From contig OY294045.1 in NCBI GenBank assembly GCA_958510825.1, forward strand, positions 11,149,916 to 11,213,915: a DNA stretch of 64,000 nucleotides. The letters are read 5' to 3'. This DNA is from Brachypterus glaber (taxonomy: Eukaryota > Arthropoda > Insecta > Coleoptera > Kateretidae). Of this stretch, positions 13,101 through 22,100 are shown piece after piece; position 1 is the stretch's first letter; each line of letters starts with the position of its first letter. The position numbers and the translations under genes were made by a program. The notes below the pieces were generated by a model. The model had not been told where the DNA came from. It saw only the letters and a list, made by a program, of their open reading frames with translations, and did not search any database.

Positions 13101-14587
13101 GGAACGTGCAAGATAAGGGGCGATGTCCTTTTTTGCTCCAAACTTTTTATCTGTAGATTTGTTTACATTTTCAACAAAAAGCATGTTAAGATAATTTATT
13201 TTGTTCCAAAACAATGAAAATAGTTACAACCAACTTTAGGCCTACCTGATGATTTTTTGGGTTCACTTAACGCTCCTGTTTTAGAGTTTTTGGCATTTAA
13301 TAACTAAAGCTGTGGAAACACAGGGTCCCCCAAATACGGAAATTTCAATATAATGTTGTCGTACACTTACAGAATAATTTGTTTCTCTTACACTGAGAAG
13401 TTATGTCACTGGATACCTAAAAACACTTCATTTTACACAGTATTTCGTAGTTATAATTTGTAAACAAACTCGCCTTATCTTTCCACGATGTTTTGATGTG
13501 AAAACAAGGAAATTAATGAAACTTTTACTAAAATCACCTGTCTTATTTCAGGTGAAAGTAGACGATGATGCGTCAGTGGCGGGCGTTAAAGTCGACGGAG
13601 TGAACGGCACCGCGGTGGTCAACGACGTCGACAAGAAGGACGATTCGGGCAACGAGACGGGCGCAGGCGAGCCCGAGCACGAGGAGGAGGAACCCTTCTA
13701 CGACAAAACCAAGTCGTTCTTCGACAAGATCTCGTGCGAGGCCGTGGAACGCGCGAAGGGCAAGTCGCAGAGGACGGACTGGCGTACGGAGAGGAAACTG
13801 AACACGGAGACGTTTGGTGTTGCCGGTAGCAGACGAGGAGGGTGAGTACTCGTTTTTCACGATTTTGATGTAAACTCGGCGCAGAATGAGTAAAAAATTG
13901 AATCAAGGCAGCTATGATTAGTGGTTTAAAAATTACTTTTAGTGATATTTTTATTGCCCATTGTGTTTTTGATAATTTTTGGCATTTAGATTAAATTGAC
14001 TCATTTTAAGCCTTACAATTAATTATAAAAAAAGTTTTTAGAAAGTGAAAGTTTGTTTAAATAATAAAAGTAAGTTTTTTTTATTCATATTGTGCTAATA
14101 AAATAAAATTTTACATTATTAATAATGTTAATAAACGATTAATTTTATTTTTTATCAGACAGTAGATATTCGCTTATTTGAGATGGATTTTTTTCTTAAT
14201 ACGTCTCTGGAAAAGCCAGGGAATTTTATTTTAAATGTTCGCTGGACACCGTATGTTCTTTGTTTCAGTTTTCGTGGACGCGGAGGGTTCAGGGGCATGG
14301 GCTACCGCGGTTACCATCGCGGCAACTACCGACAGCCCCAGCGCAGGGATCCTCAGCAACAAAACAACTCGCAACAGCAGCCACAACCGCCAGCGTCGCA
14401 GCAGCCACAGCAAAATCAACAGCAAGGTAATCGTTTGGAGCAAAATCAAAAGCAACAGAACGCTCAAAATTCAAATTCAAGTAGTACGAATGCTCAAAAA
14501 TCAAACACTACAAGTAGTACGACTGAAAAAAAGTCGGGTAGTATCAACAAGCAGGGGATCCCCGAACCTGCGATGGCAGGTAGCTAG
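4176..14587 (+). CDS. tral: trailer hitch / LSM14 homologue, five exons, 5' end missing
   Basis: Exons: 4176-4625, 10344-10567, 12536-12901, 13552-13841, 14269-14587 (stop TAG); all junctions agree in phase and encode about 549 residues. The start of the LSm domain is upstream of the window; the visible part opens inside it at VRSFGTEDR and continues through [15 protein letters not shown], diagnostic of the LSM14/Scd6 family. Exon 2 has the conserved [15 protein letters not shown] block. Exon 3 has a His/Gln/Gly-rich insert, then the FDF motif ([11 protein letters not shown]). Exon 4 has the FFD box ([12 protein letters not shown]) and the TFG box (NTETFGV). Exon 5 is RGG/RGY and Gln-rich. 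Known family role: the LSm, FDF, FFD and TFG elements recruit DDX6 (Me31B), 4E-T or EDC4 partners in P-body mRNP; Drosophila Tral also supports ER exit sites. Two donors (4533 or 4626) and two acceptors (10344 or 10356) are phase-compatible. A possible AATAAA is at 14854. Confidence 0.93.
4960..5123. mobile_element. MITE GGGAACGTT, copy 3, in tral intron
   Basis: 164 bp with ends GGGAACGTTTAAGTATTACG / CGTAATACTTGAACGTTCCC, flanked on both sides by TTA. Hairpin arms are separated by only a short 'ccccctaatagggg' loop. Same family as 1500, 3825 and 18444. Confidence 0.8.
5124..6654. other. tral intron 1, no feature seen
   Basis: AT-rich intronic DNA without a coding signal, tandem repeat or clear terminal repeats that I can see. 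Confidence 0.5.
6700..8332. mobile_element. Large foldback element in tral intron 1
   Basis: Left arm 6700-6979 and right arm 8068-8332 are reverse complements of about 270 bp. Shared landmarks: caatatcggtttaccc, ttgacaagtgacagttgagt, aagccacgcgggggttatta, ctgtatgtattggataaaa. No transposase frame lies between them. A separate inverted pair (6661-6700 / 7112-7150, gataaacactcggaaatg) overlaps the left arm, so at least two insertions are superimposed. Confidence 0.75.
6988..7037 (-). ncRNA. Hammerhead-ribozyme-like core
   Basis: On the minus strand: CTGAAGA, then a hairpin GCCTAAgtaTTAGGT (6 pairs including one G-T), then GAAAC. This is the order CUGANGA - stem II - GAAA of a hammerhead. Such motifs are known in Penelope-like elements and related retroelements. 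Stem III and the cleavage site were not confirmed by eye, so activity is unproven. Confidence 0.4.
8333..9200. other. tral intron 1, no feature seen
   Basis: Non-coding. A 9-bp string, agctccaga, near 8411 is unremarkable; I found no arms or tandem units. Confidence 0.4.
9203..9265. repeat. Short tandem repeat, about 20-bp unit
   Basis: Three copies of ATCAAT(C/T)(T/C)ACATGAGATTTC in a row, inside tral intron 1. Confidence 0.7.
9955..10222. repeat. Minisatellite of AAGATTTCG motifs just upstream of tral exon 2
   Basis: Dense (C/T)AAGATTTCG(C/T) motifs are organised in a higher-order unit of about 70-75 bp; the block catttcgcattttattttgc starts near 10,018, 10,092 and 10,163. The array ends about 120 bp before the tral exon 2 acceptor. 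Confidence 0.75.
10621..11288. mobile_element. Foldback element 'GGGTTATA-GGCTCGGG', copy 1, in tral intron 2
   Basis: Arms of about 300 bp pair across a short centre. Left ttctggctcgggaaaattaa pairs with right tttctcgagccagaag; both hold aggtatgtaatcacaa, acctacaaaatatcaaatag and the accatggcccttgc block. Other copies are at 16,818 and 21,007. There is no coding frame; the open frames in it are arm by-products. The right end CCCC|TTA resembles copy 2. Confidence 0.8.
11289..12334. other. tral intron 2, no gene
   Basis: AT-rich intron. Near 11,560 there is a 'gtgtaccactatt' string, and 'tggcacccggtata' at 11,570 looks like one decayed end of a TACCGGGTG-type element. Otherwise nothing clear. 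Confidence 0.4.
12335..12381. other. Perfect three-way-junction inverted repeat
   Basis: Closing stem TGAAGAA/TTCTTCA (7 pairs) encloses two adjacent 6-bp hairpins, TTCAGTaaaaACTGAA and CATAACttttGTTATG, with one unpaired C. A further hairpin CAGTGgctCACTG follows at 12,385. The fold works on either strand. It lies 155 bp before tral exon 3. Function unknown. Confidence 0.7.
13870..14130 (+). repeat. Dispersed repeat in tral intron 4 (partner at 23,393-23,755)
   Basis: Shares tcggcgcagaat, gattagtggtttaaaaatta, gtgaaagttt and ttattcata-tgtgct landmarks, in the same order and orientation, with 23,393-23,755. No terminal repeats or protein recognised. Confidence 0.6.
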
Positions 14588-14711
14588 TTAATTTAGAACG
14601 ATATAAAAGTAACTTTGTACTAACAATCCTTAAGATTATTAATAGAGCGTGTGTTTTTTTTATTAATTTTTCCGACATTCTTATTTTTTCTCTGTTATTA
14701 TAACAGTGTTA

Positions 14712-15309
14712 TATAGTTCGTCCAATTATGCAAGATAGTAGTTTAAAATTCCCGCGATTTTTAAGCTACATCATTGGTTAAAAACTCGTACCTTTTAACA
14801 TATAAAATATTGACATTTTTTGTCTATGACAATGATTGACGGTCGTTAAAGCTAATAAAAGAAGAGAAAGTTACATACAAAAATGGTTATACTTAATGTT
14901 ATTTTGTATGGTATTAAAAAAGGTACTTTTTTGGTTTATTCTTCATACACTCACACTAAATTAGCATATTCTACATATTGTACAAACGTAAATTATATTG
15001 AACACAAGGAAAACGTTAAATTTTTAGGTTACAATTACAACTTAAGGCATATCCAGAGGCTCGCATAACAACCATTACAAGATACATGACGACACATCAA
15101 GCCAATCCTGGCATCGCATTCTTATGTACTATGCTTGTTATGCGAGTCTTTGGATAGGCCCTTTCCAGGAAAACAGTAACGACATCTTTTAAATTTTTGA
15201 CACACTACGATTTATGCATAATTATGCTATGTATGCGCTCTGTGGGGTAAAACGGGCGCTCTGTGGGGTAAAAAGTCCTTTACTATCTTGCATAACTGGA
15301 CGGAGTATA
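14712..15309. mobile_element. Non-autonomous element with TATAGTTCGTCCAATTATGC ends
   Basis: The right end is the reverse complement of TATACTCCGTCCAGTTATGC, and both ends continue into AAGATAGTA. An internal inverted pair (aggctcgcataacaa at 15,056 / ttgttatgcgagtct at 15,136) surrounds the centre. It starts about 125 bp past the tral stop, so it may overlap the 3' UTR. Mariner-like TA-rich ends (inference). Confidence 0.65.
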
Positions 15310-15469
15310 GGAAGATACATTTTTGAAACAGTAAAGGTGAATTTTCCCAGTTATAAGTTTTAATTTTTATAAATTTATTAATCAAGTTTTTAAAGATAAC
15401 ATCATAAACACAGTTTTTAGGAAACGTGAAAATATATTTTTAGAATCTGTGATTGGTAGGTTTTACTAA

Positions 15470-15829
15470 AAAATGCGACTTTTTAAGTTTTTTTATAAAT
15501 TTTTATTTATGTCAATTAAAATTAGTTTAAAGGTATAATTTACGTTTTTTTCATCATAAAATTAGTAACTTTTAAAAAATTGTTTGATTTTTTTAGAGTA
15601 ATTTTGACAAAAATACCCATTTTAAACCCAAAAACAAAAAAAAAAAGTTTAAAAAAATTAATAAATATATATTAATAAATAGATATACATTTTAGGAGCT
15701 AAAAGTATCAAATATATGCTAAAAGATAGTTTACGTTATCTTATTTAAGATGGTTTTCGCAGAATTTGATTATCTCTTTAAGTTTTCGAGAAAATCGTTG
15801 GGTAAATAGAGTTGGGACACCCGGTATAA
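15470..15829. mobile_element. Truncated relative of the TACCGGGTGTCCCA foldback
   Basis: The right part (gatggttttcgcagaatttg ... gttgggacacccggta) matches the right arm of the element at 21,117-21,574. The stretch at 15,490 (ttttatttatgtcaattaaa) matches its interior in reverse. No matching left end is present. Confidence 0.65.
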
Positions 15830-16551
15830 TTAAAATTTCTTAAAACTTATTTTAACTTAAAAATTAAAACTGTTTATGATTGGAATTTTTAAAAAACTGA
15901 AACTGACTAGTAAATTCTTAAAAATTAAAACTGAAAATAAAACTTTGTTAATTCACCTTTACTGCACAAAAAATTATATAAGAAAAAACTACAAAAAATA
16001 ACAATGTCCTTAAAATTCTAAAAAAAAAACGAACTTTAGCATGTGTTAATATTAAAGGAGTGTAATTTTTGAAGAATGCCAAATTATAAAAAAGTGTATT
16101 GTCGTGAAAACTACAAGAACAAGAGTAAAAATATAGGTTTTAAACCATTTTAAAAAAATAATCCTTTATGGTTAATATTTCCTGGAGAGAAAAGAAATAT
16201 ATTTTTTAATGATTCATAATGATTCAAGTTTTTTAGTGGACCAAATTAATCTCTAAAGATGATTTTACCCAGATTTATTTTAAGTTTTTATTTTTCAGAA
16301 TTCAGCAATTAAAATTTAGTTTTTAAGGAGGAATCTACCAATCACAGACGAAATTTTAACCTATAAATTGATGTTCCTTAAACATTATTTTGACATTTCT
16401 TAAAAATGAGAAATGTGTCTGGATTGATGAACTTAAAATTTAAACTTAAAATACACTGGATAAATTATTCAAAAATAAACTAGTCAGCCATTAAAGTATT
16501 ATCCAGGGTAACATCCTAAAAGTGCAATTTCAAATCCTTGTAAAAGTATTA
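15830..16551. other. Intergenic, no gene
   Basis: AT-rich. Short strings such as 'aggaatctaccaatcacag' (16,328) resemble sequence near 9,890 and 24,100, pointing to a decayed dispersed repeat. Confidence 0.4.
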
Positions 16552-16754
16552 CCGTCAAGTGGGGTAACTTCGGACGGTGAGAAGACTTCGGACACTTTTT
16601 CGCAAAACTTTCTGAACCAAAGCACGTGTGCACAAGTTGTAAGGTTATGTGCACAGGCTGTGGGGTTCAATTCCACAACTTGTGCTTTGGTGTAGAGTTT
16701 TGCGAATAAGTGTCCGAAGTCACCCACACCGTCCGAAGTCACCCCACTTGACGG
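16552..16754. mobile_element. Palindromic MITE, CCGTCAAGTGGGGT ends, TA target
   Basis: A 203-bp hairpin. TACCGTCAAGTGGGGTAACT pairs with the matching 3' end; arms continue through TTCGGAC and ttttgcg to ccaaagcacgtgtgcacaag / cttgtgctttgg. TA flanks both ends, as expected for Tc1/mariner movement. Confidence 0.85.
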
Positions 16755-16817
16755 TACGCTTTTTAATAAACTTTAGAGCTGGTTCAATATCTCGCATTCA
16801 ACCCTAAATGCGCATTA

Positions 16818-17472
16818 AGGGCTCAGGAAAATTAAGGGTTTTTATTGTTTTTTTTTCAGGTATGTAATCACAACTTTATTCGAACGATCTACAAAATATC
16901 AAATAGTATATGTTTTGATGTGTTTGTGAAAAATGTTTTATTGCAAAATTCGGAAAATTGTGGAAACCATGGCCCTTGCCCCGAACGAGGCCCTGAAACG
17001 CTTTTTTTTTGCGGTGATCACGATTTCTCGAAAAAAAATTTACCGATAAATCTGAAATTTTTAGGTTTTGTTCCTAATTGCAATAGTTCGTTTTGCAAAA
17101 AAAAAACTAAAATGGCGATGATTTTCCCAAAAAAATTGATTTTCGTTGTTCCGAAAATTGAGTTTTCCGCCCAAAAAGTAGAAATTTTCGTTGAAATAAA
17201 AATCTCTTCGTACACGAACTAGCTATTGTGATTAGGAACAACACCTGAAACTTACAGATTGATCGGTAAATTGGTTTACGAGAAATCGTGATCACCGCAA
17301 AAAAAGGCCATGGTTTCCACAATTTCCGAATTTTCCAATAATTTTTTTTCACAGACATCAAAACAGATACTTTTTGATATTTTGTAGGTCGTTCGAATAA
17401 AGTTGTGATTAAATACCTGAAAAAAATCAATAAAAACCCTTAATTTTTCCGAGCCACAAGGCATATAACCCC
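16818..17472. mobile_element. Foldback element 'GGGTTATA-GGCTCGGG', copy 2
   Basis: 655 bp, flanked by TTA at 16,815-16,817 and 17,473-17,475. Arms share the aggtatgtaatcacaactt and accatggccc blocks with copies 1 and 3. No coding capacity. Confidence 0.8.
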
Positions 17473-18218
17473 TTAACACAAGTCCACCAATGGCGAAGTT
17501 GTAATAATATAAAAAATTATCCTAAGATGGGGCAGGGTGGAGTTATGTTAATGCGCAATCAAGGCTGAACGTTCATGACACATTGTACCAGCTAGACAAA
17601 CGTGCCTGTTGAAGAATTTATATTTTCGAAAGATTGGCTTTTTAATATTACACTCCTCAATGTGTTTAAATTACAGAATAGTATTTTACGATTATTTGTG
17701 CATTTTTAAACAAATCATTACTAATTAAGTAACTAACCTACAATAATACTCTGATAGATTTAACATAGTGCCTAGAAAGCCTCTAGGTGGCGCCCGATCG
17801 CAACGCCTTTAGATTCAAAATACGTCATCCTCTTAAAAGTAATACATAAACATCAAAAACCAGTTATAAAACGTTTTTGCTGAGTAAAAGATACTTTTGG
17901 CAGAACTAGAAAAACAAGATACTGTACTGTATTAAAATAAAGATTGAGAAATTTCCCAACTCAAAAAAAAGCTCTACCCTTGACGGAAAATTTTGATGAC
18001 TAAAAAAAAGGTCCTTGCCTCTGAAAGAAAGCTTTAATAAAAAGTTCCTCGCCTCTAACAATTTTTCCAACTAATAAATTTACTGACCAAAAATCAAAAA
18101 AAGGTCTTTGCCTCTACCAATTTCTCAACTCTGCCAATCAATTTTTCCAAGTAAACTGATCGAAAAAAGTTGAGGATATTTTGGTGTCTCTGAGAAAAAA
18201 TAATCGAAAAAACAAAAT

Positions 18219-18404
18219 ATGGCGCGCAGTTATCTCATTATCTTGTTTAACTATATTGAACATGTCTGGGACATGCTTGGTAGATCAGTAATTGATCGTC
18301 TACCACATTTTCATTACTTAAGGAAACTAGCAAGTTCTTCCGGATTTATAGGAGCCTTGGACCAAGATCGCTTAATTTTAAATAACTATGCGTCGGCGAG
18401 TTAA
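18219..18404 (+). pseudogene. Tc1/mariner transposase C-terminal fragment
   Basis: A 61-codon open frame contains YIEHVWDMLGR, close to the N-P-I-E-H-x-W-D-x-L-G-R motif that includes the last catalytic acid of Tc1-like DDE/DDD transposases. After it come RLPHFHYLRKL and a tail resembling the family's C terminus. The first two catalytic acids and the DNA-binding domain are absent. I read it as a dead fragment inside the inverted ends at 17,772 and 19,243. Confidence 0.65.
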
Positions 18405-18443
18405 AGCGGTTATAGCCAACAGAGGTAGAATTACTCGCTATTA

Positions 18444-18669
18444 GGGGTCGTCCATAAAACACGTCACGCAAATTCACCAAAGTTCATAAACTTCATACTT
18501 CGTTTCTTGCGTTATTAAAGGCTGTAGAGATTTTATATTTTGGCTACACCCCCCTAACATCCCCTCCTATTGGGGGGCGGGATCTTTACATCATTTAATA
18601 ACGCGAGAAACTGGGTATGAAGTGTATGAATTTTGGTCAATTTGTGTGACGTATTTTATGGACGACCCC
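18444..18669. mobile_element. MITE GGGGTCGTCCATAAA, TTA duplication
   Basis: Ends GGGGTCGTCCATAAAACACG / ATTTTATGGACGACCCC, with TTA on both sides. The interior shares cttcatac, tcgcgttatt and C-run/G-run loops with the GGGAACGTT MITEs, making it a sister subfamily. It interrupts the Tc1 remnant just past the transposase fragment. Confidence 0.8.
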
Positions 18670-19351
18670 TTAATTAATTTTCAGTTTTCAAAAATAATTT
18701 CTCTTTTATTACATTAAGGAAAATATATTTTTAAATCCCGAATATAAATATTTTTGAACTGATTAAACTTATTTGTTTTTTTGGAAATGATTAGAGAATA
18801 TGGACATTTGATGATTTTTTTCCTCAACTGTTTTTCCAGAGAAAGCACCATTCTTAACAATATCCTTAACTTATGTTCAATCCATTTATTCTACCAATTC
18901 CCCAACTATTTTTCAGTTCGACAATTAAATTTCCCAACTCGAGCGTTGTTGGGGGGAGGGGTGGCGCCCCCTTTTACCCCACGGGAGCACCCCTAAAGGC
19001 GAGTCCTTTGCGAAATGACTTTACACCACATTATTTCAAGAATGCTTTGATATAGAAACAAATTGAGTATAAATTTTGGACCAAAAGTTTTTTACCACAT
19101 AGAAAATCTTTAGTCTAAATTTTAAGTCTGTATGTAAACGCGTTATTGAAATACTATAGATGATTTTCCTGGTTTATTAGTATTTAAGAAAAATGTATTT
19201 AAAGGCGTTGCAATCGAATGCGTCTTGGAGGCACTCTAGACAACGTAGATTTAACCAAAATTCTGTGATATAAATGCATTATGCAAGGGAATATTTTGGT
19301 AACTGGTAGACTATTAAATATGTTTGGTGTGGATTTTACTTTGGTATAGGC

Positions 19352-19471
19352 CCAGTAAACACAAAGATCTATTTTTTGTTAAAATGTCCGCTTATTAAAT
19401 GGTTATTATACGTATAACAAACGTTTATTAAGCGGACATTTAAATTCAAAATAGACCTGTGTGTATACTGG
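19352..19471. mobile_element. Short palindromic MITE, CCAGTAAACACA ends
   Basis: About 120 bp. CCAGTAAACACAAAGATCTA pairs with tagacctgtgtgtatactgg; inner arms aatgtccgcttattaa / ttaagcggacattt. Confidence 0.7.
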
Positions 19472-19659
19472 AGGTACAGTAACAGAATGTTCTTGAACAA
19501 AAAGATTTTAATTAAATAAAATAGTTTCATTTATAAAGTGGTAAACTTCGATAAAACGAGAAATTAATTTTAATTTAAAGGATATTATGGCACAGGATTT
19601 CTTAAAATTGACCTAGGTTAAATTTTTTACCCGATTAACTTTTCAGCCTTTTTAAAAAC

Positions 19660-19967
19660 CGCTCGGACAGGTCGATTTTTATTTTGCAAATTTTGGTTTA
19701 CACCAAATGTTATCACAATTTTCACCTCCTTGCACCCACCCACCACATTTTTTTTTCAAATAGCTACCTATTTTTTTGCAATCCCTTTGCAAAATAAGGT
19801 TTATCATACACCGTTAGAAAGCTTATTAAATAAACTTTTCAACGATGTGTCACAAGGGGTAGGTTGCTATTTGTAAAAAAAAGTTGTGATGTGCAAAGGG
19901 GTGAAAATTTTGATAACTTTACACCAAAATGCGCAAAATTAAAAATAAAAATCGACCTGTCCCAGCG
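19660..19967. mobile_element. Foldback MITE, CGCTSGGACAGGTCGATTTT ends
   Basis: Left cgctcggacaggtcgatttt pairs with right aaaatcgacctgtcccagcg. Arms continue through the acaccaaa, tttcacc and tagctacc strings, with imperfect pairing. Confidence 0.7.
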
Positions 19968-20024
19968 TTTTTTTTTTTAACATATAACTGAAAATTTAAT
20001 TGGGTGATTCCAGATATAATGTGT

Positions 20025-20282
20025 CAGGGTGGCCACATGTCAAGGAAGTCAGGGAATTTAATGTGTTAGGAAATTGTCAGGAAATGTTATTGAAATAAAT
20101 AAAAAATCAGGGAATTTTATTGAAAAACCTGGAATTTTATTTTTTTATTTTATCCCTTTTTTTTCAAATATTTTTCAACCTAAAACCAAAAAAAGGGAAA
20201 AATATGAAAATTTGTCAGTGAAACATTTTCAAAATAAGGAAAATGTCAGGGAATTTTCAAATAAAATTCTGTGGCCACCCTG
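20025..20282. mobile_element. MITE, CAGGGTGGCCACA ends with internal GTCAGGGAATTTT repeats
   Basis: Perfect 13-bp inverted ends CAGGGTGGCCACA / TGTGGCCACCCTG. The interior repeats (G/A)TCAGG(G)AA(A/T)TT about five times. The target duplication is unclear (tgt at most). Confidence 0.75.
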
Positions 20283-21006
20283 TGTACGAACTGTTTGCAT
20301 TCAAACGTGCAGTGCTTGTGTACAATTTTAAAATTTACATTTAAAATTCTTCATTGGTATTTTTTTATCTAAGAACATTGTGGTACAACAGCAATTTATT
20401 AGAAATTATACACTTACTAAAATAATATTTATATGTTATTTTGGAATTATATGAAAAAACACTATACACTTTTTAAAAGGTTAAATCTATTTTAATTTGC
20501 AAATACTACCTCAAAAAAATGCGCAATCTGAATTTTATTTTCTAAAATTAGCCAGCGAAGCCTTTTTAGTTTTAAAATCAAGACCATAATTTTGATTAAT
20601 TTTCTCCAAACCAAATAATGTTTGCTTTTTTTACCATTTTATTAAAAAAAAATAAATTTGATCCCTGTAAAATAAAATTTTCGGAAGAGGTTATGTAAAA
20701 TTTAATGTTGACATACTTAATACCTAAGATGGTACTGATTCTCTAATAAAATAGATATCTAGATTTCCTTATTTACTTATCAATGTAGAAATATATTCGT
20801 ATTTTATTTACATTTTCTAGAGTATGATATATTTTTAACACATGTGATTATTATTTAGTTATTTATTATAATATAATAAAAAAATGCATAAACTAGAGCC
20901 TTTGCCTTGTACTTTTTTGAGTAAATAGTTATTTTATATACCTAACGAAAATTGCACGCAAAACCGTTTTTGTACTGCCCCTAAAATAAAAATCTAGGAA
21001 TATTTA
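20283..21006. other. Intergenic, nothing recognised
   Basis: AT-rich, with no gene, arms or tandem unit seen. Confidence 0.4.
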
Positions 21007-22100
21007 AGGAGTTGTATACCTTATGGCTCGGGAAAATTAAGGCTTTTTATTGTTTTTTTTTTCAGGTATGTAATTACAACTTTATTCGAACTACCTACAA
21101 AATATCAAATAGTTTACCGGGTGTCCCAACTCTATTTACCCAATGATTTTCTCAAAAACTTAAAGAGATAATCAAATTCTGCAAAAACCATCTTAAATAA
21201 GACAACTTTCTATCTTTCTATCTTTTAGCATAAATTATACTTTTAAACTAATTTTAATTGACATAAATAAAAATTTACAAAAAAAAACAATCGCATAAAA
21301 AATTAAAGAATTAAAACATTAAAAAAATGTTTAAAAAATTTAAAAAATATACAGTCCAATAGGGAATTTTATTTGCTTTAATATAATGTATCACATGAAC
21401 CCCCTTTCCATTTAAACCCCCCCGTGCCCCCTGCCCACATTTTGAGAGCTGAAAGTATCAAATATATGCTAAAAGATAGTTTAAGTTGTCTTATTTAAGA
21501 TGGTTTTCGCAGAACTTGATTATCTCTTTTAGTTTTTGAGAAAATCGCTGGGTAAATAGAGTTGGGACACCCGGTATGTTTTGATGTGTTTTATTGGGAA
21601 ATTGTGGAAACCATGGCCATTGCCCCGAAACGCCTTTTTTTTCTATTGTTTGCGGTGAGCACGATTTATCGAAAACCAATTGCAATAGCTAGTTCGTGAA
21701 CGAAGGGATTTTTATTTGAACGAAAATTTCTACTTTTTCCGACTCAATTTTCGGAACATCGAAAATCGATTTTTTTGGAAAAATCATCGCCATTTTCGTA
21801 AGTTTTATGTTGCAATTGTAATTAGGAACAACACCTAAAAATTTCGGATTGATCGGTAAATTGGTTTTCGAGAAATCGTGGCCTCGCAAACGATAGAAAG
21901 AAAGGCGTTTCTGGGCAAGGGCCATGGTTTCCACAATTTTCCGAATTTTCCAATAAATTTTTTTCAAACACATCAAAACATATACTATTTGATATTTTCT
22001 AGGTCGTTCGAATAAAGTTGTAATTATACATACATTATACATACCTGAAAAAAGTCAATAAAACCCCATAATTTTCCCGAACCAGTAGGTGTATAACCCC
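21007..22100. mobile_element. Foldback element 'GGGTTATA-GGCTCGGG', copy 3, interrupted
   Basis: Left AGGAGTTGTATACCTTATGG pairs with the right end ggtgtataacccct. It is longer than copies 1 and 2 because another foldback is inserted at 21,117-21,574, splitting the string that in copy 2 reads aatatcaaatagtatatg. The right arm is well kept (accatggtttccac, tcgttcgaataaagttg). Confidence 0.8.
21117..21574. mobile_element. Nested foldback, CCGGGTGTCCCAACTC ends, TA target
   Basis: TA flanks ccgggtgtcccaactctatt and its complement aatagagttgggacacccgg. Arms of about 110 bp include gatggttttcgcagaacttg / caaattctgcaaaaaccatc. A truncated relative lies at 15,470. Confidence 0.85.

Larger units (their letters stand above)
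17772..19243. mobile_element. Degenerate Tc1/mariner-type element
   Basis: Ends share CTAGA..GCCTC and GCAACGCCTTTA in inverted orientation (17,775-17,815 and 19,202-19,240). Between them is a transposase fragment (18,219) and an inserted MITE (18,444). The terminal repeat is diverged and its exact edge is uncertain. Confidence 0.5.

Noticed and set aside
17018..17479. Overlapping open frames on both strands, also at 21.5-22.0 kb and 10.7-11.3 kb
   Set aside because: They recur in the arms of one hairpin element and mirror each other; no motif.
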